A stretch of 64,000 nucleotides of DNA from Peribacillus sp. FSL E2-0218 (GTDB taxonomy: Bacteria > Bacillota > Bacilli > Bacillales > DSM-1321). Below, in pieces: positions 8,961 to 16,822 of the stretch. The translations under genes and the position numbers were made by a program. The notes under the pieces are model-generated. The model saw only the letters and a program-made list of their open reading frames with translations. It made no database searches and was not told the DNA's origin. The DNA is taken from positions 2,049,501 to 2,113,500 of the forward strand of contig NZ_CP150304.1 of NCBI RefSeq assembly GCF_037992945.1, read 5' to 3'. Position 1 is the stretch's first letter, and each line of letters begins with the position of its first letter.

Positions 8961-8990
8961 AGACAAACTCGATGAAAATCGAGTTTGTCT
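8961..8990. terminator. Hairpin just inside the left IS end
   Basis: AGACAAACTCGAT and ATCGAGTTTGTCT form a near-perfect 13-pair stem followed by ATTTTTA. It probably blocks transcription entering the transposase gene from outside. Degenerate versions occur at 14317-14357 and 39601-39645. Confidence 0.7.
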
Positions 8991-9023
8991 ATTTTTATGG
9001 CCTGTACAATTTAGACGTTGATT

Positions 9024-9142
9024 TCCACTCCAGGCACTCGCTTTCCGCGGGCGGTCGGGGAGCCTCCTCGGCTTTGCCTGCGGGGTCTCCCCTAGACGCG
9101 CTTTTCCCGCAGGAGTCTCGTACCTTCCGTTCCAATCAACTT
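9024..9142. repeat. GC-rich dispersed intergenic repeat inside the IS left end
   Basis: A GC-rich block beginning CACTCCAGGCACTCGCTTTC and ending near TTCCGTTCCAATCAAC, unlike the AT-rich sequence around it. I recognise this type as a dispersed repeat of Bacillus genomes. A diverged copy in the opposite orientation lies at about 39695-39840. Confidence 0.65.
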
Positions 9143-9224
9143 TGTCTTACCTTTTAGATAGAACACTTTTGACTGGAGTCATTTTTGTTTTAAAATTGAA
9201 GGATTAAAACTTGAGGTGATGAGG

Positions 9225-10583
9225 ATGCTTTCTAAACATGATTCTATTCAGCGAGATCAACTTGAAATGATTACTTTAGATCAACTGGTGCCACCGAACC
9301 ATTTGGTTCGTAAAATGGAGGCTGCCATTGACTTCACTTTCATTTATGACTTGGTGAAAGATATGTACTCAGAGGTAGGACGCCCAAGTATTGATCCAGT
9401 TATTTTAGTTAAACTGACTTTCATTCAATATACCTTCGGTATTCGTTCCATGCGTAAAACGATTGAAGAAGTTGAAACCAATATGGCTTACCGTTGGTTC
9501 TTAGGCTATGGTTTCCATGATAAAGTACCTCATTTCTCTACGTTCGGAAAAAATTATGAGCGACGCTTTAAAGATACAGACCTGTTTGAACAGATTTTCT
9601 GTCGCATTTTAATGACAGCTGCTAATAAAAAGGTAATAAGTGTAGAACACGTTTTCGTGGATTCCACCCATGTGAAAGCCAGTGCGAATAAACGGAAATT
9701 TGAAAAGAAAATCGTTCGTAAAGAAACACGAGCGTATCAAGGACGTCTTCAAGAAGAAATCAATCAAGATCGTGAAAACCATGGAAAGAAGCCTTTTCCA
9801 CCAGATAAATTTGATAAGGAAGAAACCAAAGCAATTAAAGAAAGTACTACGGATCCTGAGAGTGGCTACTATGTGAAAGATGAACGAACAAAACAGTTTG
9901 CCTATTCATTCCATGCGGCCGCAGACGGCAACGGTTTTGTATTGGGAACGATTGTAACACCTGGTAATACACATGACAGTCATATTTTGGAGCCACTTGT
10001 TGAGCAAGTGATTGAGAAAGTTGGAAAACCAGAAGCAGTTGCCGCAGATGCAGCTTATAAAACACCAGCGATTACAAGCTACCTATTTAACAAAGAAATC
10101 ACACCTGCTTTACCCTATACACGTCCTCGTACAAAAGAAGGATTCTTTCGCAAACATGACTATGTTTACGATGAACACTTTGATTGTTACCTTTGCCCTT
10201 CGGGAGAAACTTTAAAGTACTCAACAACAAATAAAGAGGGCTATCGCGAATACAAATCGCCAAAACAAATTTGTGCAACATGCTCATTTTTATCACGGTG
10301 TACGGAAAGCAAAGACCATCAAAAAGTAGTGACACGGCATATCTGGCAAGCATATGTGGAAGAAGCAGATCATCTGCGTCATCATCAAGAGGTAAAACCT
10401 ATATATGCGAAACGCAAAGAAACGATTGAGCGTGTATTCGCAGATGCAAAAGAAAAGCATGGTATGCGTTGGACTACTTTAAGGGGACTTAAAAAATTGT
10501 CGATGCAGGCGATGCTTACTTTCGCTGCCATGAATGTAAAGAAGATGGCCACTTGGACATGGCAAGGTCCTAAAATGGCTTAA
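9225..10583 (+). CDS. IS1182-family transposase
   Basis: DDE transposase of about 452 residues that moves the surrounding insertion sequence. The N-terminal part (LDQLVPPNHLVRKMEAAIDF, GRPSIDPVILVKL) is the DUF772-type region typical of the IS1182 and IS5 groups. A first catalytic Asp lies in EHVFVDSTHVKASANK, a second probably in AVAADAAYKTPAI, and a Glu in ETIERVFADAKEKHGMR near the end. A four-Cys segment (YLCPSGE, CATCSFLSRC) precedes the last block. GAGGTG at 9213 fits the ATG at 9225; ATG 9219 and GTG 9216 are alternatives. Confidence 0.92.
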   Translation: MLSKHDSIQRDQLEMITLDQLVPPNHLVRKMEAAIDFTFIYDLVKDMYSEVGRPSIDPVILVKLTFIQYTFGIRSMRKTIEEVETNMAYRWFLGYGFHDKVPHFSTFGKNYERRFKDTDLFEQIFCRILMTAANKKVISVEHVFVDSTHVKASANKRKFEKKIVRKETRAYQGRLQEEINQDRENHGKKPFPPDKFDKEETKAIKESTTDPESGYYVKDERTKQFAYSFHAAADGNGFVLGTIVTPGNTHDSHILEPLVEQVIEKVGKPEAVAADAAYKTPAITSYLFNKEITPALPYTRPRTKEGFFRKHDYVYDEHFDCYLCPSGETLKYSTTNKEGYREYKSPKQICATCSFLSRCTESKDHQKVVTRHIWQAYVEEADHLRHHQEVKPIYAKRKETIERVFADAKEKHGMRWTTLRGLKKLSMQAMLTFAAMNVKKMATWTWQGPKMA

Positions 10584-10644
10584 CATAGTGGCTCGAAGAG
10601 CCCAAATCTCGTAACCTTTGGTCAAAATTTCAAAGGAATTTCAA

Positions 10645-10680
10645 AAGGGGTTCGGAATTTTTTAATTCCGAACCCCTTTT
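10645..10680. terminator. Transposase terminator inside the right IS end
   Basis: A perfect stem around GGGGTTCGGAAT and ATTCCGAACCCC followed by TTTT. It closes the transposase transcript just before the right inverted repeat. The hairpin after treR has the same arms. Confidence 0.8.
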
Positions 10681-10692
10681 GTCTACAAACTG

Positions 10693-10713
10693 AAAACCCC
10701 GGATCGGGGTTTT
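10693..10713 (-). terminator. cotD terminator, right copy of the IS target duplication
   Basis: Arms AAAACCCC and GGGGTTTT with a five-base loop lie six bases beyond the cotD stop codon. This is the copy still linked to its gene; the other copy lies across the IS at 8932-8952. Confidence 0.8.
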
Positions 10714-10718
10714 GTTTG

Positions 10719-11024
10719 TTAATATCTGAACTGGTTCCTCGTAAAATTGCCTGGAGGAGCACCAACCAAGCCTTGGGGGGGATATCCATTCATGCCGTTA
10801 CACCTGTGCGGAAAAAAATGTTTATATGTGATGACATGTTTATTTACGGTAGTGGTATGTGCGGGGTGAAAAACTGGAATGACAGTATTAATGATATTTG
10901 TTTTAACATAATGTCTGGTGGGGGAAGATTGAGACGGATCGTACTGTACAGGCATGGTCTGCGGCGGGCAATATTGCGGTGGGCGCTGGCCGCCATGTGG
11001 GTGCCCCCATGGTTTATTATACAT
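10719..11024 (-). CDS. cotD: Spore coat protein, CotD family
   Basis: 101-residue His-, Pro- and Tyr-rich protein of the inner spore coat. The middle (VIPVFHPAHTTTVNKHVITYKHFFPH) matches the CotD signature of alternating His-Pro and Thr-Thr-x-Val-Asn. The N-terminal part is Gly/His/Pro/Gln-rich. The ATG at 11024 follows GGGAGG at seven bases; an in-frame extension upstream has no ribosome site. Expression is presumably mother-cell specific, but I could not identify a sigma-K promoter with confidence. The IS sits directly behind it. Confidence 0.82.
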   Translation of the reverse strand: MYNKPWGHPHGGQRPPQYCPPQTMPVQYDPSQSSPTRHYVKTNIINTVIPVFHPAHTTTVNKHVITYKHFFPHRCNGMNGYPPQGLVGAPPGNFTRNQFRY

Positions 11025-11154
11025 TTCAACACCTCCCGTCATTTTTTTGGTCATTATTAGTTTATGAAATGAAATGGCAAAGGGACTAGTATAAACGCCT
11101 TTTTCTAAAAAATGTCTGTAACGTTGCTGAATATTCGATTTCGTTTATAGGTTT

Positions 11155-12081
11155 TTAGCAATGGCCAACCATTTTCATCGCTTGCTGAACAAATGACGTG
11201 AATCGCTTCCGCATGATCTTTTCTTTGTTTTTTTCCAAGCCCCATTCAGGAAACGAAGATAACCGTAATGCCGCATATAATTGCCAGAATGGTAAAGTGG
11301 CCAAATTCAAGTGTGGCATCATGGATACATAGACGTCGGTGAAGTTATCCATTGCTGCCGCTCCAAAATGAAATAATATTTCAAGCTGGCTATTGGCAAG
11401 GTCAGCCAAAGGATCACCTAAGGCTGCGTCTTCCCAGTCGATTACCGAAGCGAGGGTATCTTCAAAGAATAATATATTTCCTGGCCAATAATCACCATGA
11501 AGGATTACATCTCTATTCAATGAGGGAAATGGAATGGCTGATTTTAATACATGGAGGATCAAGCTGTTATTTAAGGTTTCGTCCATATTTGCCCTTTTTT
11601 CGTGGAGCATCTTTTCGTGCAATTCTGTCTGTTTAGGAAGAAAAGAAAGCTCAAGATGTTCACATTCGAGACGATGAATGTGAACTAGATTGGCCGCGAG
11701 CTGGAAAATATAATCTGCCAGATTGGACGGGGCAAACTCCGGCCCGCCCTCCACATATTCAATAAGTAAACATGGCCTAGTAAAAGCTCCCCCGGCTTGC
11801 TCAAAATAATAAGGTGTTGGAACGGGCAACCCATCGTTTGTCAATATCTCCAAAAGCCTGTACTCATCCGCCGCAATATGGGGGTTGCGTTTCAAGTCAT
11901 TCACGCCATGCTGACGAACGATCATTTGTACGATTTTTCCTGTAGGTTGTAATACTTCCAACCTTGTAACTTGCGCCGATATTCCCCCTTTTAAATCCCA
12001 TGAACGAATAAGCTTGTTTGCTTGATCCAACTTCTGCACCAATTGTTCAAACCTAATCGTTTCAGATGCTCTGAAGTCCAT
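11155..12081 (-). CDS. Aminoglycoside phosphotransferase / choline kinase-family protein
   Basis: 308-residue kinase-fold protein. The catalytic loop VILHGDYWPGNILF (HGDxxxxN) and the metal-binding VIDWEDAALGDPLADLAN motif near residues 200-235 are intact, so phosphotransfer is likely. The family includes antibiotic, choline, homoserine and sugar kinases, and the substrate cannot be chosen from sequence. The ATG at 12081 follows GGAGTG; a TTG further upstream has no ribosome site. It is followed closely by the PAS kinase upstream but a shared transcript is not shown. Confidence 0.82.
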   Translation of the reverse strand: MDFRASETIRFEQLVQKLDQANKLIRSWDLKGGISAQVTRLEVLQPTGKIVQMIVRQHGVNDLKRNPHIAADEYRLLEILTNDGLPVPTPYYFEQAGGAFTRPCLLIEYVEGGPEFAPSNLADYIFQLAANLVHIHRLECEHLELSFLPKQTELHEKMLHEKRANMDETLNNSLILHVLKSAIPFPSLNRDVILHGDYWPGNILFFEDTLASVIDWEDAALGDPLADLANSQLEILFHFGAAAMDNFTDVYVSMMPHLNLATLPFWQLYAALRLSSFPEWGLEKNKEKIMRKRFTSFVQQAMKMVGHC

Positions 12082-12157
12082 CACTGCGACACTCCTTTTC
12101 GAATGGACGATAAATTGCAAGGTAACACGACTGACAATAGCATGGTAGCGTATTCTT

Positions 12158-13222
12158 TTATGTACTTGCTATTTTTACGGGCAATATAATGGTAACTTCG
12201 GTCCCGGTGCCTACATCGCTTTTAAATTCAATCGTGCCTTGATGTAATTCGATAATCCTTCTGCAAATCATCAGTCCCAATCCAGTGCCCTTTTCTTTTG
12301 TGGTATAAAAAGGTTCGAACAATCTTTTGAGTCTGTCGCTCGTCATCCCGTTACCTTTATCCGTGATATGGATGAAAAATTTGTCATCGGATGCCTGTCC
12401 CAAGGAAATTTTGATCTCTTCTCCGTTTTCCTCAGTAGCTTCAATCGAATTTTGGATAAGATTAATCAATACCTGCTTCATTAGATTTTGGTCGCAAACA
12501 GCCGTAATTTGCTCTGATTGAGAGTCAAAATTGATTCTAATTCCTTTCAAATTTGACTGTGGTTCCATGAATTTATTGACATCTGAAATAAGCGAGTTGA
12601 TATTGTACTTGCTGGCTTTCATGGTTTCATCCGGCTTTGCGATAAACATAAATTCATTTACAATGCTGTTGATCCTATCCAATTCCCTCATCATAATTCC
12701 AAGATAATCATGTATGCTCGCGTCATCAACACGTTCGCTTATGATTTGGGTAAATCCAATGATGGAAGTTAGCGGGTTACGGATTTCATGAGCTATACCA
12801 GCAGCCAATTCGCCCACTACAGCCAATTTTTCCAGCTCCAGAAGCTTGTTTTCGTTTCTTTTCTTATCTGTGATATCGATTGCCGTTCCGATGACCTCGG
12901 TTACTTTACCATTCACCATCAAAGGATTCAGTGACGCAACGTAATGAATATCACCGACTTTGCCTTCATAATTCACCGTTTCTCCATCCCATGCTATTTC
13001 ATAAAACCGTTGTTTTATAAGAGCTTGTTTATTTGGCAAAAAGTCAGATAATTTTTTCCCGATGACCATCGCGGTTGGCGTGATTGATTTTGTAATGAAA
13101 TCGCCTTCAACGAAAGTGTGTATGAAGTCGTTATCTTTTTTTATGAATTTGAATAAGAATCCATTTCTCGGGATAAGGTCCCGGTAATCATTATCCAATG
13201 CCTTGTTATCATTCTTTTCCAT
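12158..13222 (-). CDS. PAS-domain soluble histidine kinase
   Basis: 354 residues without membrane segments: one PAS domain (about 20-120, ending in GTAIDITDKKRNENKLLELEKL), HisKA with the intact H box AAGIAHEIRNPLTSIIGF, and HATPase with NLIQNSIEA, DKGNGMT and GTGLGLMICRRI motifs. It is orphaned, with no response regulator beside it. Soluble PAS kinases of this build in Bacillaceae often feed the sporulation phosphorelay (KinA/KinE type), which is a plausible but unproven role. The ATG at 13222 follows GGAG. Confidence 0.88.
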   Translation of the reverse strand: MEKNDNKALDNDYRDLIPRNGFLFKFIKKDNDFIHTFVEGDFITKSITPTAMVIGKKLSDFLPNKQALIKQRFYEIAWDGETVNYEGKVGDIHYVASLNPLMVNGKVTEVIGTAIDITDKKRNENKLLELEKLAVVGELAAGIAHEIRNPLTSIIGFTQIISERVDDASIHDYLGIMMRELDRINSIVNEFMFIAKPDETMKASKYNINSLISDVNKFMEPQSNLKGIRINFDSQSEQITAVCDQNLMKQVLINLIQNSIEATEENGEEIKISLGQASDDKFFIHITDKGNGMTSDRLKRLFEPFYTTKEKGTGLGLMICRRIIELHQGTIEFKSDVGTGTEVTIILPVKIAST

Positions 13223-13551
13223 GTCTCAGCTCCATTATAAGGATATGTATGGTGAAACGGATTTGATCGCACGACCATTATTAATGGAAGTTCTTGTTAA
13301 GATTTTACCAAAGTAAAATAATAGAAGGAAGCTTTTTTCAGGTTGTTTCAAATGCATAATGTAAAGCGGCTAAAATATGTGGGAAGGTACAATTTTAAAT
13401 AAATCCGGCGGGGAGAAGGCATCAGCTGCATGAGCTGAGGGGCCGTGTCGAAATATCAAACATTTCTTGAACTAGAGATTTTTTTTTGCTGTTAGTATAC
13501 GTGTACAAGCATTTATCAAGCCGGTACATAAGATTAATAGAGGTGATTGAA
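13223..13551. other. Intergenic region between divergent genes
   Basis: About 330 bases between the PAS kinase and the amidase. I see a short GC-rich stretch near 13405-13445 with AGCTGCATGAGCT symmetry and nothing else that can be supported. Confidence 0.45.
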
Positions 13552-14241
13552 ATGGTAAAAATATTTATTGACCCCGGACACGGCGGTAGCGATCCAGGAT
13601 CTGTAGGAAATGGCTTGAAGGAAAAAGACTTAACCTTATCCATCGCGACGCGAATTAAGGACATCTTGTTGATTGAATATACGAACGTTTTTGTAAAGAT
13701 GAGCAGGACATCGGATACATTTCCCTCTTTAAGCGATCGGACCAATCAAGCGAACGCTTGGGGAGCCGACTTCTACCTTGCCATCCATATCAATGCTGGC
13801 GGCGGCACTGGATATGAGGATTATATCTATACGTCAACGAGCAGCGAGACGAAAACGTATCAAGATACCATTCATACAGAGGTCATGAAGCTGATCGACA
13901 TTCCGGATAGGGGACAAAAAACAGGGGATTTACATGTACTTCGTGAAACGGACATGCCAGCAATTCTAACCGAAAGTGGTTTTGTCGATAATGTCAATGA
14001 TGCAGCCAAGTTAAAAACGGCATCATTTATCGAATCCCTTGCTCGCGGGCATGTAAACGGCCTTGTGAAATGCTTCAAGCTTAAGAAAAAAGATACAGCG
14101 GTATATCATACGGTTGTTAGCGGCGACACCGTTTACTCTTTAAGCCTGGCTTATGGCAGTACCGTCCAAAAAATCAAAGAGTGGAACGACCTTGACAGCC
14201 AGTACACCATTGTCGTAAACCAGAAAGTAAGAGTGAAATGA
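13552..14241 (+). CDS. N-acetylmuramoyl-L-alanine amidase with C-terminal LysM
   Basis: Cleaves the amide bond between the glycan and stem peptide of peptidoglycan. Residues 1-175 form an Amidase_3 zinc domain (IFIDPGHGGSDPG His, a LAIHINAGG His, ILTESGFVDN Glu); residues about 185-229 form one LysM repeat. There is no signal peptide, which is the pattern of phage endolysins and of mother-cell lysis enzymes such as CwlC. The ATG at 13552 follows GAGGTGAT. The same architecture logic recurs in the glucosaminidase at 19075. Confidence 0.9.
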   Translation: MVKIFIDPGHGGSDPGSVGNGLKEKDLTLSIATRIKDILLIEYTNVFVKMSRTSDTFPSLSDRTNQANAWGADFYLAIHINAGGGTGYEDYIYTSTSSETKTYQDTIHTEVMKLIDIPDRGQKTGDLHVLRETDMPAILTESGFVDNVNDAAKLKTASFIESLARGHVNGLVKCFKLKKKDTAVYHTVVSGDTVYSLSLAYGSTVQKIKEWNDLDSQYTIVVNQKVRVK

Positions 14242-14878
14242 ATTTGCCGTTATGATTATAGGATAAGAGGAATGTTAACCTCAAATAGAGTATGCCTCTT
14301 AAGCAGGAGGCTCAAACTGCGGACAAACTCGGATGGTAAGGGAGTTTGCCTGCGGTTTTTGTTTTGCCCAGTGAACGTTGCTTTCGACTGCAGAAACCAA
14401 GAAGCTGTATAGCAGTGGGGCCGGAATTCAGTCTCGCGCCGCCCGCACCAATGCCAATCCAAGCTGGAGTAATGCGAAGGCAGGATCAAGACAACCCCGA
14501 AGTTTTGAAAGGGTTTGGATTGCGAGGGGAGAAGAGGAGAGCATTGAAATCCATCCTCCATAATGAAGAATGGTTTTCAATGTTCTTGATAAATGCCTCT
14601 GACGGTTTCAAACCCACTCTCCTTTCGAAGCATAGGGTAGGGGAGGACATGCTCCCTTAAGGATTTTCACCTGTCTCCGGTTAATTTGCTTGTCAGAGAA
14701 TAGGTGGCTACAAAGTTTTCCGGCGCTCTTCCGTCCTATTATTATTTTTACAATGCTGAAACTGATGTAAGGTAGGCCTATTTTTACGAAGACATCTATA
14801 TATGTACCGGAAATAAAAAAGTACAAACCCGTATAAGGTTTGTACTTAGTCAATTGGACGGAAATGAACGAAATGATA
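14242..14878. other. Intergenic region with an IS-end relic
   Basis: About 640 bases. The first part holds a degenerate version of the IS left-end hairpin. The rest has open frames on both strands without ribosome sites or recognisable protein content, and I regard it as decayed noncoding sequence. Confidence 0.5.
14317..14375. repeat. Degenerate copy of IS left-end hairpin plus tail
   Basis: GCGGACAAACTC and GAGTTTGCCTGC form an imperfect stem followed by TTTTTGTTTTGCCCAGT. The tail nearly matches the one behind the hairpin at 39601-39645 (TTTTTGTTTTGCCTAGT), and the stem resembles the left IS end at 8961. It may serve as the amidase terminator. Confidence 0.55.
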
Positions 14879-15517
14879 TCAATCGTATAATTTGATGGCC
14901 TGAACCACTTTTCCTAGAATATTGACTTGATCGTTTTTGAAATGATAGGTTTTTTTCTCATAAAAAGGATCAGTACTGCAAGGAATGAGCGTGATTGTTT
15001 CTGCTGCAATTCTCACATGCTTGACTGTAGCTTCATGACCATTTACCAAGACTACACCTATATTCCCGTCCTCAAGGTAGCTTGTTTTTTCAACAAGAAT
15101 CAAGGAGCCGTCGCTGAATTCTTTGTTCATGCTGTTTCCTTTTACTCGGAGAAAAAAATAGTCTTTGTTGTTTTTTAGCATCGAATTCAATGTAGGCATA
15201 TAGGCTTCTATATATTCGTTCGTGAAATTAGGCTCTCCAGCAGGGATATTTCCATATACACCAATTAATCTAACATTCTTTTCGTTCAAAAATTCAATGG
15301 AAGAATCCTTTTTAACGATCGGTGTTCCGTCAACGAGGTGAGAAAGCGGTATGTCAAAGCAAGTGGACATCATGCTCAACTTATCCATCAAAGGTTTATT
15401 GCGGCCCGACTCCCAGGCGGAAACTGCCGTCGGGGCGACCTTTAATATCTTTGCCAAATCTTCTTGAGTCATTTTTCTTTCTTTTCTAAGTAATTTTATC
15501 CGTTCCCCAATGTGCAT
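14879..15517 (-). CDS. CI-type phage repressor with S24 self-cleavage domain
   Basis: 212-residue DNA-binding repressor. Residues 1-60 are an XRE helix-turn-helix (ERIKLLRKERKMTQEDLAKIL). The C-terminal half is a LexA/CI-like S24 peptidase: candidate cleavage pair Ala93-Gly94 (IPAGEP), nucleophile Ser129 (KGNSMNKEFSDGS) and base Lys166 (EATVKHV). This predicts RecA-triggered self-cleavage after DNA damage. It faces the small HTH gene at 15651 across a control region with divergent promoters. Neighbours include lytic enzymes but no phage head, tail or integrase genes. Confidence 0.9.
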   Translation of the reverse strand: MHIGERIKLLRKERKMTQEDLAKILKVAPTAVSAWESGRNKPLMDKLSMMSTCFDIPLSHLVDGTPIVKKDSSIEFLNEKNVRLIGVYGNIPAGEPNFTNEYIEAYMPTLNSMLKNNKDYFFLRVKGNSMNKEFSDGSLILVEKTSYLEDGNIGVVLVNGHEATVKHVRIAAETITLIPCSTDPFYEKKTYHFKNDQVNILGKVVQAIKLYD

Positions 15518-15537
15518 TTTTCTTCACCTCTCATTTG

Positions 15538-15610
15538 AATATACACCATGGGTGAAAGTGAGTAAACTCATAGTGCGCGAATTTTACAAAAAATTGATGG
15601 TAACTATACT
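15538..15610. promoter_or_regulatory. Divergent promoters and operator of the CI/Cro-like switch
   Basis: Leftward promoter for the repressor: TTTACT (complement of 15561-15566) and TATATT (complement of 15538-15543), 17 bases apart. Rightward promoter: TTTACA at 15583-15588 and TATACT at 15605-15610, 16 bases apart. A palindrome TGAGTAAACTCA at 15559-15570 covers the leftward -35 box and is a candidate operator for autorepression. Confidence 0.65.
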
Positions 15611-15650
15611 TCAAGTGTGATATCATTTTTTATAAAGGAGGTGGCAAGAT

Positions 15651-15875
15651 ATGACACAGGTTAAATTCACACTAAAGCAAGCTAGGAAGTATAAAGGTTT
15701 AACCCAAGATGAAATGGCGAAAGTGCTAAGGATGGCCAAGAGGACATACATTGACTATGAACAATATAAGATTCCTTTAAGGGTCGATAAAGCGTATATG
15801 TTCGCTGAATGTGTAGGTTTTTCAATCGATGACATCATTTTTTTTGACCCGGATGTACACTTCAAATGTAGTTGA
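15651..15875 (+). CDS. Small XRE/Cro-like DNA-binding protein
   Basis: 74-residue helix-turn-helix protein (LKQARKYKGLTQDEMAKVLRMAKRTYIDYEQYKIPLRV) with little outside the DNA-binding fold, as in phage Cro or antirepressor-side regulators. It starts at ATG 15651 behind AAAGGAGGTGG, a very strong ribosome site, and is driven by the rightward promoter facing the CI-type gene. It probably opposes that repressor. Confidence 0.82.
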   Translation: MTQVKFTLKQARKYKGLTQDEMAKVLRMAKRTYIDYEQYKIPLRVDKAYMFAECVGFSIDDIIFFDPDVHFKCS

Positions 15876-16014
15876 AGAGACAAGGGAGAACTGTGCTTTT
15901 TGACGAAAGAGAGGGCAAGCCGGCAATGGGCAATCTAATCATGAGCACCCCTAACGTATCGATGGAGTACAAAAATCCATAGTTACGGCGTTTCGTACGG
16001 AGGAAGGGAGGCAG

Positions 16015-16194
16015 GTGAAACAACTGGAAAGAGAAATTGAATCCATTGAAGTCATTGATGGATTTGTTGTTAGTACCGTTGCAATTGGAAACGAAGTTGG
16101 CGGGGAAGTCGTTTCAGATATTATCCAACATGATGGAGTGTTCAAATTATACAATGGACGAGCTTATCACTTAAACCAAATTACCTGTCATTAG
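16015..16194 (+). CDS. Small unknown protein, 59 residues, GTG start
   Basis: A short reading frame behind a GGAGG/GGGAGG ribosome site, starting at GTG 16015 and ending TAG 16194. The product (VKQLEREIESIEVIDGF to YHLNQITCH) has an acidic helical start, a Val/Gly-rich middle (TVAIGNEVGGEVVSDI) and no membrane segment. I do not recognise the family. It follows the Cro-like gene on the same strand by about 140 bases and could be in its transcript. Ordinary amino acid balance and a good ribosome site support it as real. Confidence 0.55.
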   Translation: MKQLEREIESIEVIDGFVVSTVAIGNEVGGEVVSDIIQHDGVFKLYNGRAYHLNQITCH

Positions 16195-16822
16195 TGTGAA
16201 ATATTGAAGAAGTGAAGGGGGATTTGTAGCGTAGAAGAAGGTATCCAAGTATTTCAGCTTGCTTTAACAGAATTCTCATCAACCATCCTCAGATGAAAGC
16301 ACATCAATGGAAAGATAAAAGACTTTAAGTAGTATCCCATCGATGAAAGCCATTTATTGTGAAAACTTTTACTGACGGCTTATTTCATGGTGACTGGCTT
16401 ATTGAAAATACCAAGACTAGAGGTACATGGACAGTGGCACATTCGAAGGAATTGGCAGTTAGCATGCTTAATGATGGTCAAGCCCTCTCCACTTTTTAGG
16501 AGAAGGGTTTTTCCTCGTTTTTGAGCGACTCCTATCCATAAAAAATGCCCTGTTTCGGTTACATTAATGGACCTGTTACTCGAAGCACCAAGTATAGGTT
16601 ATTACGATTGTGGAAGATCCTTGAAATTCGAGAGATAAGCATCGTGCTTTATCACTACGACAATGGTTTCGGCCTAGTATCTTTTTCCCATCTTTTATGG
16701 AGATGGCAGGTAATGCGTGGCGAACGTACAAATACTATTTAAAGAAAGGGCAAATTGGTAAAGGGGGTATTGTCTGTAGTGTATTTTTAAAAAAAAGCAA
16801 AGGAATTAGGAGGAGAACTCAA
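16195..16822. other. Region with a terminator and no supported gene
   Basis: About 630 bases before the lipase. It contains a hairpin terminator (16478-16515). Short open frames here lack ribosome sites, and fragments near 16400-16470 look like decayed coding sequence that I could not identify. Confidence 0.45.
16478..16515 (+). terminator. Terminator of the small phage-like genes
   Basis: CCCTCTCC and GGAGAAGGG form a stem with an ACTTTTTA loop, followed by TTTTTCCTCGTTTTT. It closes the rightward unit starting at the Cro-like gene. Confidence 0.7.

Larger units (their letters stand above)
8953..10692 (+). mobile_element. Complete insertion sequence, IS1182 family
   Basis: A 1740-base element with imperfect terminal inverted repeats: the left end begins CAGACTGTAGACAAA, and the right end read inward begins CAGTTTGTAGACAAA (13 of 15 bases agree). 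One transposase gene lies inside. Identical 21-base direct repeats flank it, and each repeat is itself a hairpin terminator. About 260 noncoding bases at the left end hold a hairpin and a GC-rich dispersed repeat. The open frame and intact ends suggest recent activity. The family call rests on the transposase sequence. Confidence 0.85.

Noticed and set aside
8972..9157. 61-residue open frame at the IS left end
   Set aside because: It runs through a hairpin and the GC-rich repeat, has no ribosome site and no protein-like pattern.
10716..11060. 114-residue open frame opposite cotD
   Set aside because: It is the antisense of the CotD-type gene, which has a clear family match and a ribosome site.
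14346..14660. Open frames on both strands in the 14.3-14.7 kb gap
   Set aside because: No ribosome sites, biased composition and overlap with an IS-end relic.
16545..16742. 65-residue open frame before the lipase
   Set aside because: No ribosome site and no recognisable pattern; the lipase ribosome site lies further on.
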